This document shows, piece by piece, positions 5,370 through 11,110 of a stretch of DNA of 11,110 bases (positions are counted from its first letter, which is position 1; each line of letters opens with the position of its first letter). Origin of the DNA: Flavobacteriales bacterium (GTDB lineage: Bacteria; Bacteroidota; Bacteroidia; Flavobacteriales; Flavobacteriaceae). The notes beneath the pieces are model-generated. The model ran no database searches and had not been told where the DNA came from. It worked only from the letters and a program-made list of their open reading frames with translations. The stretch is from positions 1 through 11,110 of the forward strand of contig JALVEJ010000146.1 of the NCBI GenBank assembly GCA_027031025.1. Direction: 5' to 3'. Made by a program: the position numbers and the translations under genes.

Positions 5370-7010
5370 TTATTTGTTATTTTCAATTTTAACACCATTA
5401 TCATCAATGTTGATTGAGGTATTTTCAGACTTGTCTTTGGCTTTAATTTTAATACCGTGATTATCGATTTTAATATGTGCCGCCCCATCATCATCTTTAC
5501 CTTTTATCTCAATACCGCTATTGCTAATACGAACATTAACCCCTTCATCGTTCACATTCATATATGTTGAATCGCCGGAAATATCTTCATATTGTTTTAT
5601 ACAGACTATTTCATCATTTTGATTGGTCAAAAGTGCCGGAAAATCGCAGTCATACAAATAAGTCATGCCACTAACCGGCTCAGACAATTTTACAAACTTA
5701 TTCTCAGGCACTTCGATACGGACTTGCACTTTACGCATACTGATTAAATTACCGGTCAGAAAACGCATCATAGAACTAAAAATCAATGTATTATCCAATG
5801 TGTCCTGTCGCGTTTCAAATTCTATTTCAAGTGCATTTTTCTTGGCATCGCGATAGGTAATACCTTCCGCTATCTTTTTTATTTTGAGATGAAACAAAGA
5901 ATCTTTTGAAGGATAAAAATTAAATTTAATATGGTTACTGGTCGTATAATTCGGCAAGTTTTTTACAGGATTAAGGTCAAGATATAATGTGTCTTTGGCG
6001 GACAACCACTGTCGCTCTAAAGTCACAATCCGTGCTCTTTCATTTTTATGCGACAAAATGGAAACACTTTTGACAGACATATATACAAAAGCCAAAATCC
6101 ATAAAGTAAAACCAATAATTAACCAATTTTTTTGGAACGGATTGGTATTTGGGAAAAGCATTTTAAAGCCCAATAAAAACAGTAGCACAACCGGAAAGGC
6201 TATCACAAAAAACACCAAAGTGCTGATCAATCCGATAGGAATATGCAAGCTTTTTGAAACCAAATTTTCATTCAAAATTAAATGCATATCCGAGATAGGC
6301 GAAAAACTCAAAGCCGAAATCAACAAACCGACTATTAATAAACCGGTTGCCAATACCAGCACAAAACCAATGATTTTAACCAAAAGATTTCCTATTTCGG
6401 AACCTGTGGTTTCAATGGTTTCGCCCAGATTGGTCTTTTTTTTGGCGGTTTCGTCAGTTGCCACCTGATCGACAATATTGTCCAAATTTGCCGATTCGCC
6501 TTTCATTCTGAGTTTATCAGAAGCCGTTCGGGCTTTGGGCACAATCAGCCACAGTAAGAAATACAACAAAATAAAACTGCCATGGGTCACAAATAATAAG
6601 ACAACAAAAATCAGGCGCATAAGCGTCACATCCATACCGACATAATGCGCCAATCCGGCGGCAACACCCGCTATCATGGCATGATCCATATCTCTAAACA
6701 GAGATTTTTTAACATGCTTTGAAGCATTTATCATGTCCGGTTGAATGTCTTCTTCAAAATCTTCCGGTTGCCCCAAAACGACAATTACTTCATCAATATG
6801 TTTCTCGTTGATAACCTGTTGCGGACTCTGCTGTTTTTGCAATAACAATTCGGCAATTCGCGCTTCAATTTCGTTCATCACTTCATCGACATCCTCGGTT
6901 TGATGAATAGAACGGCGCACGGATTTTAAGTATTTTTTCAGTTTGTAATAGGCATTTTCTTCCAGATGAAATAAAATACCGGCTAAACTGATGTCAATGG
7001 TTTTATTCAT
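5370..7010 (-). CDS. PspC-domain multi-pass membrane protein
   Basis: This 546-residue protein has four recognisable parts. Residues 1-90 are a cytoplasmic helical domain (LAGILFHLEENAYYKLKKYL, then EVMNEIEARIAELL and VLGQPEDFEED) typical of Bacteroidota PspC proteins. Residues 103-160 are the PspC domain: a soluble lead (MIAGVAAGLAHYVGMD) and a hydrophobic hairpin ending LLYFLLWLIVPKA. Further membrane helices lie near 211-236, 259-284 and 297-315. Residues 330-546 form a beta-rich, probably periplasmic domain. The last ~58 residues contain three similar short repeats (SNSGIEIKG, DNHGIKIKA, DDNGVKIEN). PspC proteins sense or respond to inner-membrane stress. The start overlaps the PadR stop by 4 bp (ATGA type), and the LiaI-like gene follows after 2 nt. 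The length and added C-terminal domain differ greatly from the ~120-residue E. coli PspC. Confidence 0.9.
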   Translation of the reverse strand: MNKTIDISLAGILFHLEENAYYKLKKYLKSVRRSIHQTEDVDEVMNEIEARIAELLLQKQQSPQQVINEKHIDEVIVVLGQPEDFEEDIQPDMINASKHVKKSLFRDMDHAMIAGVAAGLAHYVGMDVTLMRLIFVVLLFVTHGSFILLYFLLWLIVPKARTASDKLRMKGESANLDNIVDQVATDETAKKKTNLGETIETTGSEIGNLLVKIIGFVLVLATGLLIVGLLISALSFSPISDMHLILNENLVSKSLHIPIGLISTLVFFVIAFPVVLLFLLGFKMLFPNTNPFQKNWLIIGFTLWILAFVYMSVKSVSILSHKNERARIVTLERQWLSAKDTLYLDLNPVKNLPNYTTSNHIKFNFYPSKDSLFHLKIKKIAEGITYRDAKKNALEIEFETRQDTLDNTLIFSSMMRFLTGNLISMRKVQVRIEVPENKFVKLSEPVSGMTYLYDCDFPALLTNQNDEIVCIKQYEDISGDSTYMNVNDEGVNVRISNSGIEIKGKDDDGAAHIKIDNHGIKIKAKDKSENTSINIDDNGVKIENNK

Positions 7011-7357
7011 TTTTCTGATTTTTTGAGTTTATTTTGGTTGATATGATTTACAGCATTGACCAATTCTTCCCAAGATTGGTGCATCAGCCCTAAAAATTCG
7101 TGTCCTTTGTCGGTCAAATAATAATATTTGCGAGGTGGTCCGGCGTTAGACTCTTCCCAACGGTAGGTCAAGTAACCGGCATTCTTCAAGCGTGTCAGCA
7201 AGGGATATACGGTACCTTCCACTACTATCATTTTTGCATCTTTCAGCTCTTGTAAAATATCGGAAGTGTAAGCCGCTTCTTGCTGACTGAGAATGTTCAG
7301 AATACAATATTCCAACACACCCTTTCGCATCTGTGATTTAATATTTTCAATTTTCAT
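7007..7357 (-). CDS. PadR family transcriptional regulator
   Basis: A 116-residue DNA-binding protein of the PadR family. Residues 11-39 (KGVLEYCILNILSQQ, then YTSDILQEL) form the first helices of the winged helix. EGTVYPLLTRLKNAGYL (47-63) is the recognition helix region, and ESNAGPPRKYYYLTDKGHEFL (69-89) is the wing and following helix, with the characteristic GPPRKYY. A short C-terminal helix (SWEELVNAVNHI) would serve dimerisation, as in the small PadR subfamily. It sits between the DUF4870 gene (4-nt gap) and the PspC gene (4-bp overlap), so it most likely represses its own operon in response to an unknown signal. PadR-PspC pairing recurs in Bacteroidota, from memory. Confidence 0.93.
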   Translation of the reverse strand: MKIENIKSQMRKGVLEYCILNILSQQEAAYTSDILQELKDAKMIVVEGTVYPLLTRLKNAGYLTYRWEESNAGPPRKYYYLTDKGHEFLGLMHQSWEELVNAVNHINQNKLKKSEK

Positions 7358-7361
7358 AAGT

Positions 7362-7814
7362 TTATTTTACTAATCTGATTGTCAACGGGTAACGAAACAT
7401 TTCTCCATTGCCGGCTTTGATGGTTGCTACTAAAATCATGATGATTCTAAACAACGACAACAAGCCGAAACCAAAAACCAAAATCCATAAGCCGGGCAAT
7501 GATAACACAACACTTACAGGGTCAGGATTTTCGGTTGCCAAAACCGACAACACCGGCGATAAAAACAAAATCAACCCAATGATGAGTAATAAAAACTGAT
7601 ACAAGAAAATACTCAGATTAAAATTGAGCGCTTCTTTGCCGTTCTCATCGACAAAAGAACTTTCATTACGCCAAATCATCCATGTAATTAGTGGTCCAAC
7701 AATACTTCCGAAAGGTATGCCTATCAAAGATGATAAAGCGCTGATATGAACAATTGCCGCATGAGAGGTTTCTTCCGGTGTCGGTTTTTGTGAAATTTTA
7801 GTCAGTGTTTCCAT
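7362..7814 (-). CDS. DUF4870 domain membrane protein
   Basis: A 150-residue protein with the DUF4870 pattern: a polar N-terminus with HAAIVHISALSSLIGIPFG (18-36), a first helix continuing through PLITWMIWR (41-49), the conserved NGKEALNFNLSIFLY (58-72), a second long hydrophobic segment (73-93), a third (104-133), and the terminal GEMFRYPLTIRLVK (137-150). Members are small inner-membrane proteins, distantly Tic20-like, with no settled function. It is the first gene of the minus-strand operon and the PadR gene starts 4 nt after its stop, so it may be part of the same envelope response. It is of normal length and complete. Confidence 0.9.
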   Translation of the reverse strand: METLTKISQKPTPEETSHAAIVHISALSSLIGIPFGSIVGPLITWMIWRNESSFVDENGKEALNFNLSIFLYQFLLLIIGLILFLSPVLSVLATENPDPVSVVLSLPGLWILVFGFGLLSLFRIIMILVATIKAGNGEMFRYPLTIRLVK

Positions 7815-7874
7815 AATTCAATTTTTCTGATTTTATATTTAAATAACGAATAACCTATAACTTTGTTACACCTA

Positions 7875-7908
7875 CAAATATATAATAAATAGTATTATGT
7901 TATGCAAA
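7875..7908 (-). promoter_or_regulatory. Candidate promoter of the DUF4870-PadR-PspC operon
   Basis: On the minus strand, TATATTTG (7882-7875) matches TAnnTTTG, and TTTG (7908-7905) lies 22 nt upstream as a -33 element. The predicted leader to ATG 7814 is about 55 nt. The spacer is slightly longer than usual. Confidence 0.5.
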
Positions 7909-8072
7909 GTATCATTATTTTTTTTCAATAAACACCTAAAAGCTTAATTATCAACATAATGCAATAAACATAAAAAGAATAAAACAGCACTTTACAGCTT
8001 AATAGTTATCAAATATTCATGATATTATTGTTTCAAACCGCAATTTTTTTAAAACTTCGTATCAAAAAAGTG

Positions 8073-8080
8073 TAACTTTG
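8073..8080 (+). promoter_or_regulatory. Candidate -7 promoter box for the DUF4301 gene
   Basis: TAACTTTG matches TAnnTTTG exactly and ends only 13 nt before ATG 8094. The transcript would therefore have a leader of about 6-8 nt, close to leaderless. A T-run at 8044-8050 stands at the expected -33 distance in place of TTTG. Confidence 0.5.
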
Positions 8081-8093
8081 TAAAAAAAGAAAA

Positions 8094-9644
8094 ATGAATT
8101 TTTCACAAGCGGATATCGACCAAATCAATAAACACGGACTTAAAATTGAAGAAGCTAAACGACAAATCAATATTTTAAAAAACGGATTGCCTTATACCAA
8201 AGTATTAGAACCGGCAAAAGTTGGAAACGGCATTGTTCAACTCGACAAATCAGATCAGGCATTTTATCTTGAACTTTTCGATAAAGAAAAATCACAATAT
8301 AGCTTACAAAAATTTGTGCCGGCATCGGGAGCTGCTACCCGGATGTTTAAAGATTGGACTTTTTTTCATAACAATTACCAACCCGGTCGACATTATTACG
8401 AACGCTTTGTGCGGCAACATCAACTAAAAAATATGGAAGCCGGTTTGGATGATTTTCTCAACAATTTTCCGGGCTATGCATTTTATCAAGATCTGATGGA
8501 TGTGATAAAAGATAACCTGTCCGGTTACTTTCAATTGGATGAAAATGAACAAGTTTGGCAACTAATACATTATACCTTATCAGAAGAAGGGCTGGGTTAT
8601 GCAAAAAAACCAAAAGCTTTTATCAAATTTCACAGCTATAACAAAAATCAAATCAAAACGGCCCTTGAAGAACATTTGACCGAAGCCGAAGCTTACACAA
8701 CGACCTCACAACAAAAACCCAAGGTAGAATTTAGTATTTCGCCACAACATCAAACGGAATTTGAGCAAATACGCCTTAAAGTTCAGACTAAACAAGATAT
8801 CGAAATTACCAATTCGTTTCAAAAACCGGAAACCGATACGGTTATGCTTGATATAGAAACCGGAGAATTAGTGCGAGATGACAACGGCAATCTCGTATTT
8901 CGCCCGGGAGGACACGGCAGTTTAATTGATAATATTCAAGATTTGGATGCCGATATTATTTTTATCAAAAATATTGACAATGTTCAAAAAGGCAAAGCAC
9001 AAGAAACGACCATACGATACAAAAAAATACTTGCCGGATATTTGATGAATTTACTTAAACAAAGACAAAGATTTTTAGAAAAATTATCAAAAGAAAAACC
9101 GGTTGGAGAAGCTTTACAAGAGATTGAAAACTTTGCCCGTCAAAAACTAAACATCAATTTCATTGAAGGTTATGACACTTTAAACAACAGCGGTAAAAGA
9201 CGATATCTGGCTTACAAACTTAACCGCCCCATAAGAGTTGCCGGAATGGTTAAAAATACCGGCGAGCCGGGTGGCGGCCCCTTTTGGGCAAAAGATCAAA
9301 ACGGGATTAAATCCTTGCAAATTGTCGAAAAAGCCCAAATTAATCCCGATGATCCGCAACAACAAGCCATTTTAAATCAAGCCACGCACTTCAATCCGGT
9401 AGATTTGGTGATCAGTATTAAAGATTATAAAGGTCATAAATTTAATTTGAAAGAATTTATCAACGAAAAAGCGGCTTTTGTCACGGAAAAATCTTATAAC
9501 GGCAAACCGGTTAAAGTTTATGAACGTCCGGGCTTATGGAATGGTGCAATGGACGGTTGGAATACCATATTTATTGAAGTGCCATTGGCAACATTCAGTC
9601 CGGTCAAAACCGTTACCGATTTGCTTAAACCCGAACATCAATAA
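8094..9644 (+). CDS. DUF4301 family protein, possible nucleotidyltransferase fold
   Basis: A complete 516-residue soluble protein of the DUF4301 family, largely restricted to Bacteroidota. No signal peptide or membrane helix is seen. Conserved blocks are KFVPASGAATRMFKDW (73-88), FIKFHSY (176-182), FRPGGHGSLIDNIQDLDADIIFIKNIDN (269-296, two adjoining blocks), RPIRVAGMVKNTGEPGGGPFW (378-398), HFNPVDLVISIKDYKG (432-447) and LWNGAMDGWNTIF (481-493). ASGAATRM resembles the AAGxGTRM loop of sugar-phosphate nucleotidyltransferases, and RPGGHGSL resembles the PGGNGG motif of UDP-sugar pyrophosphorylases. A nucleotide-sugar role is therefore plausible, but it is my inference and the family has no function I can confirm. 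The gene is isolated: divergent from the PspC operon and convergent with sdpI. ATG 8094 follows immediately after the promoter box. Confidence 0.9.
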   Translation: MNFSQADIDQINKHGLKIEEAKRQINILKNGLPYTKVLEPAKVGNGIVQLDKSDQAFYLELFDKEKSQYSLQKFVPASGAATRMFKDWTFFHNNYQPGRHYYERFVRQHQLKNMEAGLDDFLNNFPGYAFYQDLMDVIKDNLSGYFQLDENEQVWQLIHYTLSEEGLGYAKKPKAFIKFHSYNKNQIKTALEEHLTEAEAYTTTSQQKPKVEFSISPQHQTEFEQIRLKVQTKQDIEITNSFQKPETDTVMLDIETGELVRDDNGNLVFRPGGHGSLIDNIQDLDADIIFIKNIDNVQKGKAQETTIRYKKILAGYLMNLLKQRQRFLEKLSKEKPVGEALQEIENFARQKLNINFIEGYDTLNNSGKRRYLAYKLNRPIRVAGMVKNTGEPGGGPFWAKDQNGIKSLQIVEKAQINPDDPQQQAILNQATHFNPVDLVISIKDYKGHKFNLKEFINEKAAFVTEKSYNGKPVKVYERPGLWNGAMDGWNTIFIEVPLATFSPVKTVTDLLKPEHQ

Positions 9645-9793
9645 TTTTTTTAAGGAAATGAGAAATTGATAATTCTTTCTGCTTTTTAGATTATTTTTTT
9701 AGATTATTAAGTTCTTTCATTTTACTCACTGTTTCAGACTTAATTTCTGCTTGCAATTTGAAGAGTTGAGGAAATAATGAGATAAGAAGTGCA

Positions 9794-9840
9794 GGTCACT
9801 GAGTGATACCGATGCTAATCGGGATTGTATCAAAGTGACC
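9794..9840. repeat. Palindromic intergenic repeat, copy C
   Basis: The ends are perfect inverted GGTCACT (9794-9800) and AGTGACC (9834-9840). Inside them GATAC (9805-9809) pairs with GTATC (9827-9831), and CGAT with ATCG around GCTA. Its reverse complement matches copy A (5018-5063) at both arms. Located between convergent genes, the hairpin could act in bidirectional termination or RNA protection. Confidence 0.8.
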
Positions 9841-9872
9841 GGATTTATTTGATTACAAATGTTTGATCTTTT

Positions 9873-9968
9873 AAACCACAAAAAGCACATGAGTTCACAT
9901 AAGTTTTTCTTTTGAACCATTAAGACATTAAGGTTATTGAGTTTTTTCTTTTATGTCTCCTATGGTTT
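9873..9968. repeat. 96-bp element with inverted ends and CATTAAG core
   Basis: It begins AAACCACAAAAAGCACATGAG and ends with CTTTTATGTCTCCTATGGTTT, which is roughly the reverse complement (AAACCA/TGGTTT exact). The core carries AACC-ATTAAGACATTAA-GGTT, flanked by two T-rich direct repeats (AGTTTTTCTTTT, GAGTTTTTTCTTTT). The 18-mer at 9918-9935 is identical to 1243-1260. It resembles non-coding dispersed repeats of Bacteroidota, from memory. It contains no open frame of note. Confidence 0.6.
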
Positions 9969-10011
9969 TTTTAAGAATATCAGGTGTTAGAATTTATTAG
10001 CTCTTCTCATT

Positions 10012-10659
10012 TCACTCCGAGGAATTAAGAAGTTGAAATTTCCGGTATGAATAATATACAGGAATGACAGTGATTAGAAAAGTTATCGCTAAAAAAACGT
10101 ATAAATTAGTCGATTTATTCAACATTAATCCGGATAAAATAATTAAAAATCCTCCTGTAAACCACATTTTTCCGGCTAATGCATGGGTTCGCTTCCAAAC
10201 TTGTTCGTTTTCCAAAGTCCAAGGTGTTCTGATGCCGATAAAATAATTGGGTTTTATGGTTTTGAAATAATTACCTAAAATAATGTATAAAACACCTATA
10301 AACATCAAAACATAATTCGGATTGGCTAAGGTCCTTGTTTTTGCCGAATAAATAATAAACAAAGCCAAAAATGACATAAAAGTTGTTAATAAAAATTTGA
10401 TTTGCCCGTATTTGTTAGCCATTTTTTTAATTTGACCTTTCGGATCAATTTTAGGAATGACCAACATAATTAAATACAAGGAAACCGGTAACATAAGCGT
10501 TACCCATAACAATTCGGTTTTACTGCCATATCTGTCAATATCTCCGTTTATATTCCAGTGCATCGGCACTTTTTCCGGCAAAGCATGCCAAATAAATGCC
10601 AAGTAAATAAACGGTATGGCTATTATTAAAAGGTAAGGTAATTCTTTTTTTAAGTTCAT
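10012..10659 (-). CDS. SdpI family immunity-like membrane protein (DUF1648 + SdpI)
   Basis: A 215-residue inner-membrane protein with helices near 8-26, 50-69, 88-105, 117-132, 166-181 and 185-203. The loop LPEKVPMHWNINGDIDRYGSK (27-47) is the DUF1648 signature, which often precedes SdpI domains. The SdpI part carries YFKTIKPNYFIGIRTPWTL (131-149) and NEQVWKRTHALAGKMW (151-166), the conserved core of the family. In Bacillus subtilis, SdpI protects against the SdpC killing peptide and sequesters the repressor SdpR. Here no SdpC-like gene is visible in the window, so immunity or envelope-stress function is inferred. The start overlaps the repressor gene by 4 bp (ATGA), as in the sdpRI arrangement. 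Confidence 0.9.
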   Translation of the reverse strand: MNLKKELPYLLIIAIPFIYLAFIWHALPEKVPMHWNINGDIDRYGSKTELLWVTLMLPVSLYLIMLVIPKIDPKGQIKKMANKYGQIKFLLTTFMSFLALFIIYSAKTRTLANPNYVLMFIGVLYIILGNYFKTIKPNYFIGIRTPWTLENEQVWKRTHALAGKMWFTGGFLIILSGLMLNKSTNLYVFLAITFLITVIPVYYSYRKFQLLNSSE

Positions 10660-10922
10660 TTTTCTTTATTTTTTAAAGTGATAATCCAATTTAATAAATC
10701 CTCCAAAATACTGGTGTTCAACGAATAAACTACAAATTGCCCTTGTTTTTCGCTCGTAATCAAACCGGCACGTTTGAGCAAATCCAAATGATGTGAAATG
10801 CTGGGTTTGGTCATCTGAAATTGCTGTGCAATTTCGCCGGCATTCATATCCCGTTCTTTTAATAATTCTAATATTTGCCTGCGGGTTTTGTCATTAAGCG
10901 CTTTGAACAAAACATTCATCAT
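10656..10922 (-). CDS. ArsR/SdpR family winged-helix repressor
   Basis: An 88-residue winged-helix protein. FKALNDKTRRQILELLKE (6-23) is the first helix block typical of ArsR/SdpR proteins, MNAGEIAQQFQMTKPSISHHLDLLKRAGLI (26-55) is the helix-turn-helix with the recognition helix SISHHLDLLK, and SEKQGQFVVYSLN (57-69) is the wing. The metal-binding ELCVCD motif of ArsR/SmtB sensors is absent, so metal sensing is unlikely. Pairing with SdpI makes an SdpR-type autorepressor likely. ATG 10922 or the adjacent 10919 may be used. A 20-bp palindrome overlaps the predicted promoter 10 nt upstream. Confidence 0.92.
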   Translation of the reverse strand: MMNVLFKALNDKTRRQILELLKERDMNAGEIAQQFQMTKPSISHHLDLLKRAGLITSEKQGQFVVYSLNTSILEDLLNWIITLKNKEK

Positions 10923-10931
10923 TAATTAAAT

Positions 10932-10970
10932 ATTTAGACAAATATCTAAATAATATTTTTAATCTCCAAA
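10932..10970 (-). promoter_or_regulatory. Promoter and palindromic operator of the sdpRI-like operon
   Basis: On the minus strand, TTTG (10970-10967), a 20-nt spacer and GATATTTG (10946-10939, one mismatch to TAnnTTTG) form a Bacteroidota-type promoter. The perfect inverted repeat ATTTAGA-N6-TCTAAAT (10932-10951) covers the -7 box, so a repressor bound there would block transcription. The natural candidate is the adjacent ArsR/SdpR protein. Binding is inferred. Confidence 0.6.
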
Positions 10971-11020
10971 TTATATTAATAAACATTGTTGTCCGGTAAA
11001 ATTACCAATTTTTTAGAAAA

Positions 11021-11049
11021 AGCGAGGTTTGAAAAAATCGCCCCTCGCT
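11021..11049. promoter_or_regulatory. Inverted repeat AGCGAGG / CCTCGCT across the promoter spacer
   Basis: AGCGAGG (11021-11027) abuts the -33 element, and its exact inverse CCTCGCT (11043-11049) lies 2 nt before the -7 box. The arms are GC-rich in an AT-rich spacer, which makes an operator plausible. Confidence 0.45.
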
Positions 11050-11059
11050 ATTATCTTTG
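11028..11059 (+). promoter_or_regulatory. Near-consensus promoter of the right-edge gene
   Basis: TTTG (11028-11031), a 20-nt spacer and TATCTTTG (11052-11059) match the Bacteroidota -33/-7 consensus fully. Transcription would start near 11066, leaving about 22 nt of leader before ATG 11088. Confidence 0.7.
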
Positions 11060-11087
11060 CATTAGCAAATTCATAAATTGCAAAGAT

Positions 11088-11110
11088 ATGAGCAAAGATA
11101 AAAATTTTAT
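11088..11110 (+). CDS. Start of an unidentified gene, cut by the right edge
   Basis: Only MSKDKNF and part of the next codon are present, too few to identify. The call rests on position behind a near-consensus promoter (11028-11059) and an ATG about 22 nt downstream of the predicted transcription start. GCAAAGATA occurs at 11080-11088 and again at 11092-11100, the second copy inside the first codons. The gene diverges from the SdpR-like gene. Confidence 0.5.

Larger units (their letters stand above)
9645..10011. other. Repeat-rich 367-bp intergenic region between convergent genes
   Basis: No gene is visible here. The stretch contains a 47-bp palindromic element (9794-9840) and a 96-bp element with inverted ends (9873-9968), both described separately. 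The first ~145 bp are AT-rich and contain only a weak AGAAA/TTTCT hairpin near 9660. Confidence 0.7.

Noticed and set aside
5989..6468. Plus-strand open frame of 159 codons
   Set aside because: It lies entirely antisense to the well-supported PspC gene, shows lysine/threonine/proline-rich low-information sequence, and has no promoter box.
7941..8003. Direct repeat AGCTTAAT in the 7815-8093 spacer
   Set aside because: Two copies of 8 bp 55 bp apart in AT-rich DNA are not enough to suggest a functional site.
10993..11006. Small palindrome CCGGTAAAATTACC in the divergent spacer
   Set aside because: Arms of only 5 bp (GGTAA/TTACC) around AA, with no link to a promoter element; expected by chance.
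1..11110. CRISPR arrays, tRNA/rRNA genes, integrases or transposases
   Set aside because: No regularly spaced repeats, no cloverleaf-like or rRNA-like sequence, and no recombinase motif was seen in any reading frame.

Overview
The window looks like chromosomal DNA of a Bacteroidota bacterium, most likely Flavobacteriia-like. The DNA is AT-rich. Shine-Dalgarno sequences are largely absent, while several genes are preceded by the Bacteroidota -7 promoter box TAnnTTTG. The gene content (DUF4301, DUF4870, PadR-PspC, GH114/TM1410 lipoprotein) is typical of that phylum. There is no phage, transposase, CRISPR array, rRNA or tRNA visible. Species cannot be assigned from the sequence alone.

Layout, left to right. 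(1) A divergent pair of DNA-repair genes: the N-terminal part of mfd on the minus strand (running off the left edge) and radC on the plus strand. (2) Plus-strand genes for a hotdog-fold thioesterase and a four-helix membrane protein of unknown function. (3) A compact plus-strand operon (2427-4590): a GH114/TM1410-type lipoprotein, a ZIP-family metal transporter overlapping it by 23 bp, and a small membrane-anchored protein 3 nt further on. (4) A minus-strand operon (7814 to 5158, perhaps to 4651) encoding DUF4870, a PadR repressor, a PspC-domain membrane protein and one or two LiaI/LiaF-type small membrane proteins. This resembles an envelope-stress module. (5) A plus-strand DUF4301 gene with motifs that recall sugar-nucleotidyltransferases. 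(6) A 367-bp repeat-rich intergenic region. (7) A minus-strand SdpR-SdpI pair (ArsR-type repressor plus SdpI-like immunity/membrane protein) with a palindrome overlapping its predicted promoter. (8) At the right edge, the first codons of a plus-strand gene behind an unusually complete promoter.

Functionally, most genes concern the cell envelope (PspC/LiaF module, SdpI, lipoprotein, ZIP transporter) or DNA repair (Mfd, RadC). The most interesting non-coding signals are two kinds of intergenic repeat. One is an imperfect palindrome (GGTCACTTYGATAC...ACTCAGYGACC) present as two clear copies and one diverged neighbour. The other is a CATTAAG-containing element with inverted AAACCA/TGGTTT ends, whose core also occurs downstream of radC. 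I do not see an obviously new multi-gene system. The best candidates for follow-up are the orphan SdpRI pair, the PadR-PspC-LiaF operon, the lipoprotein-ZIP-small-protein operon and the DUF4301 protein.
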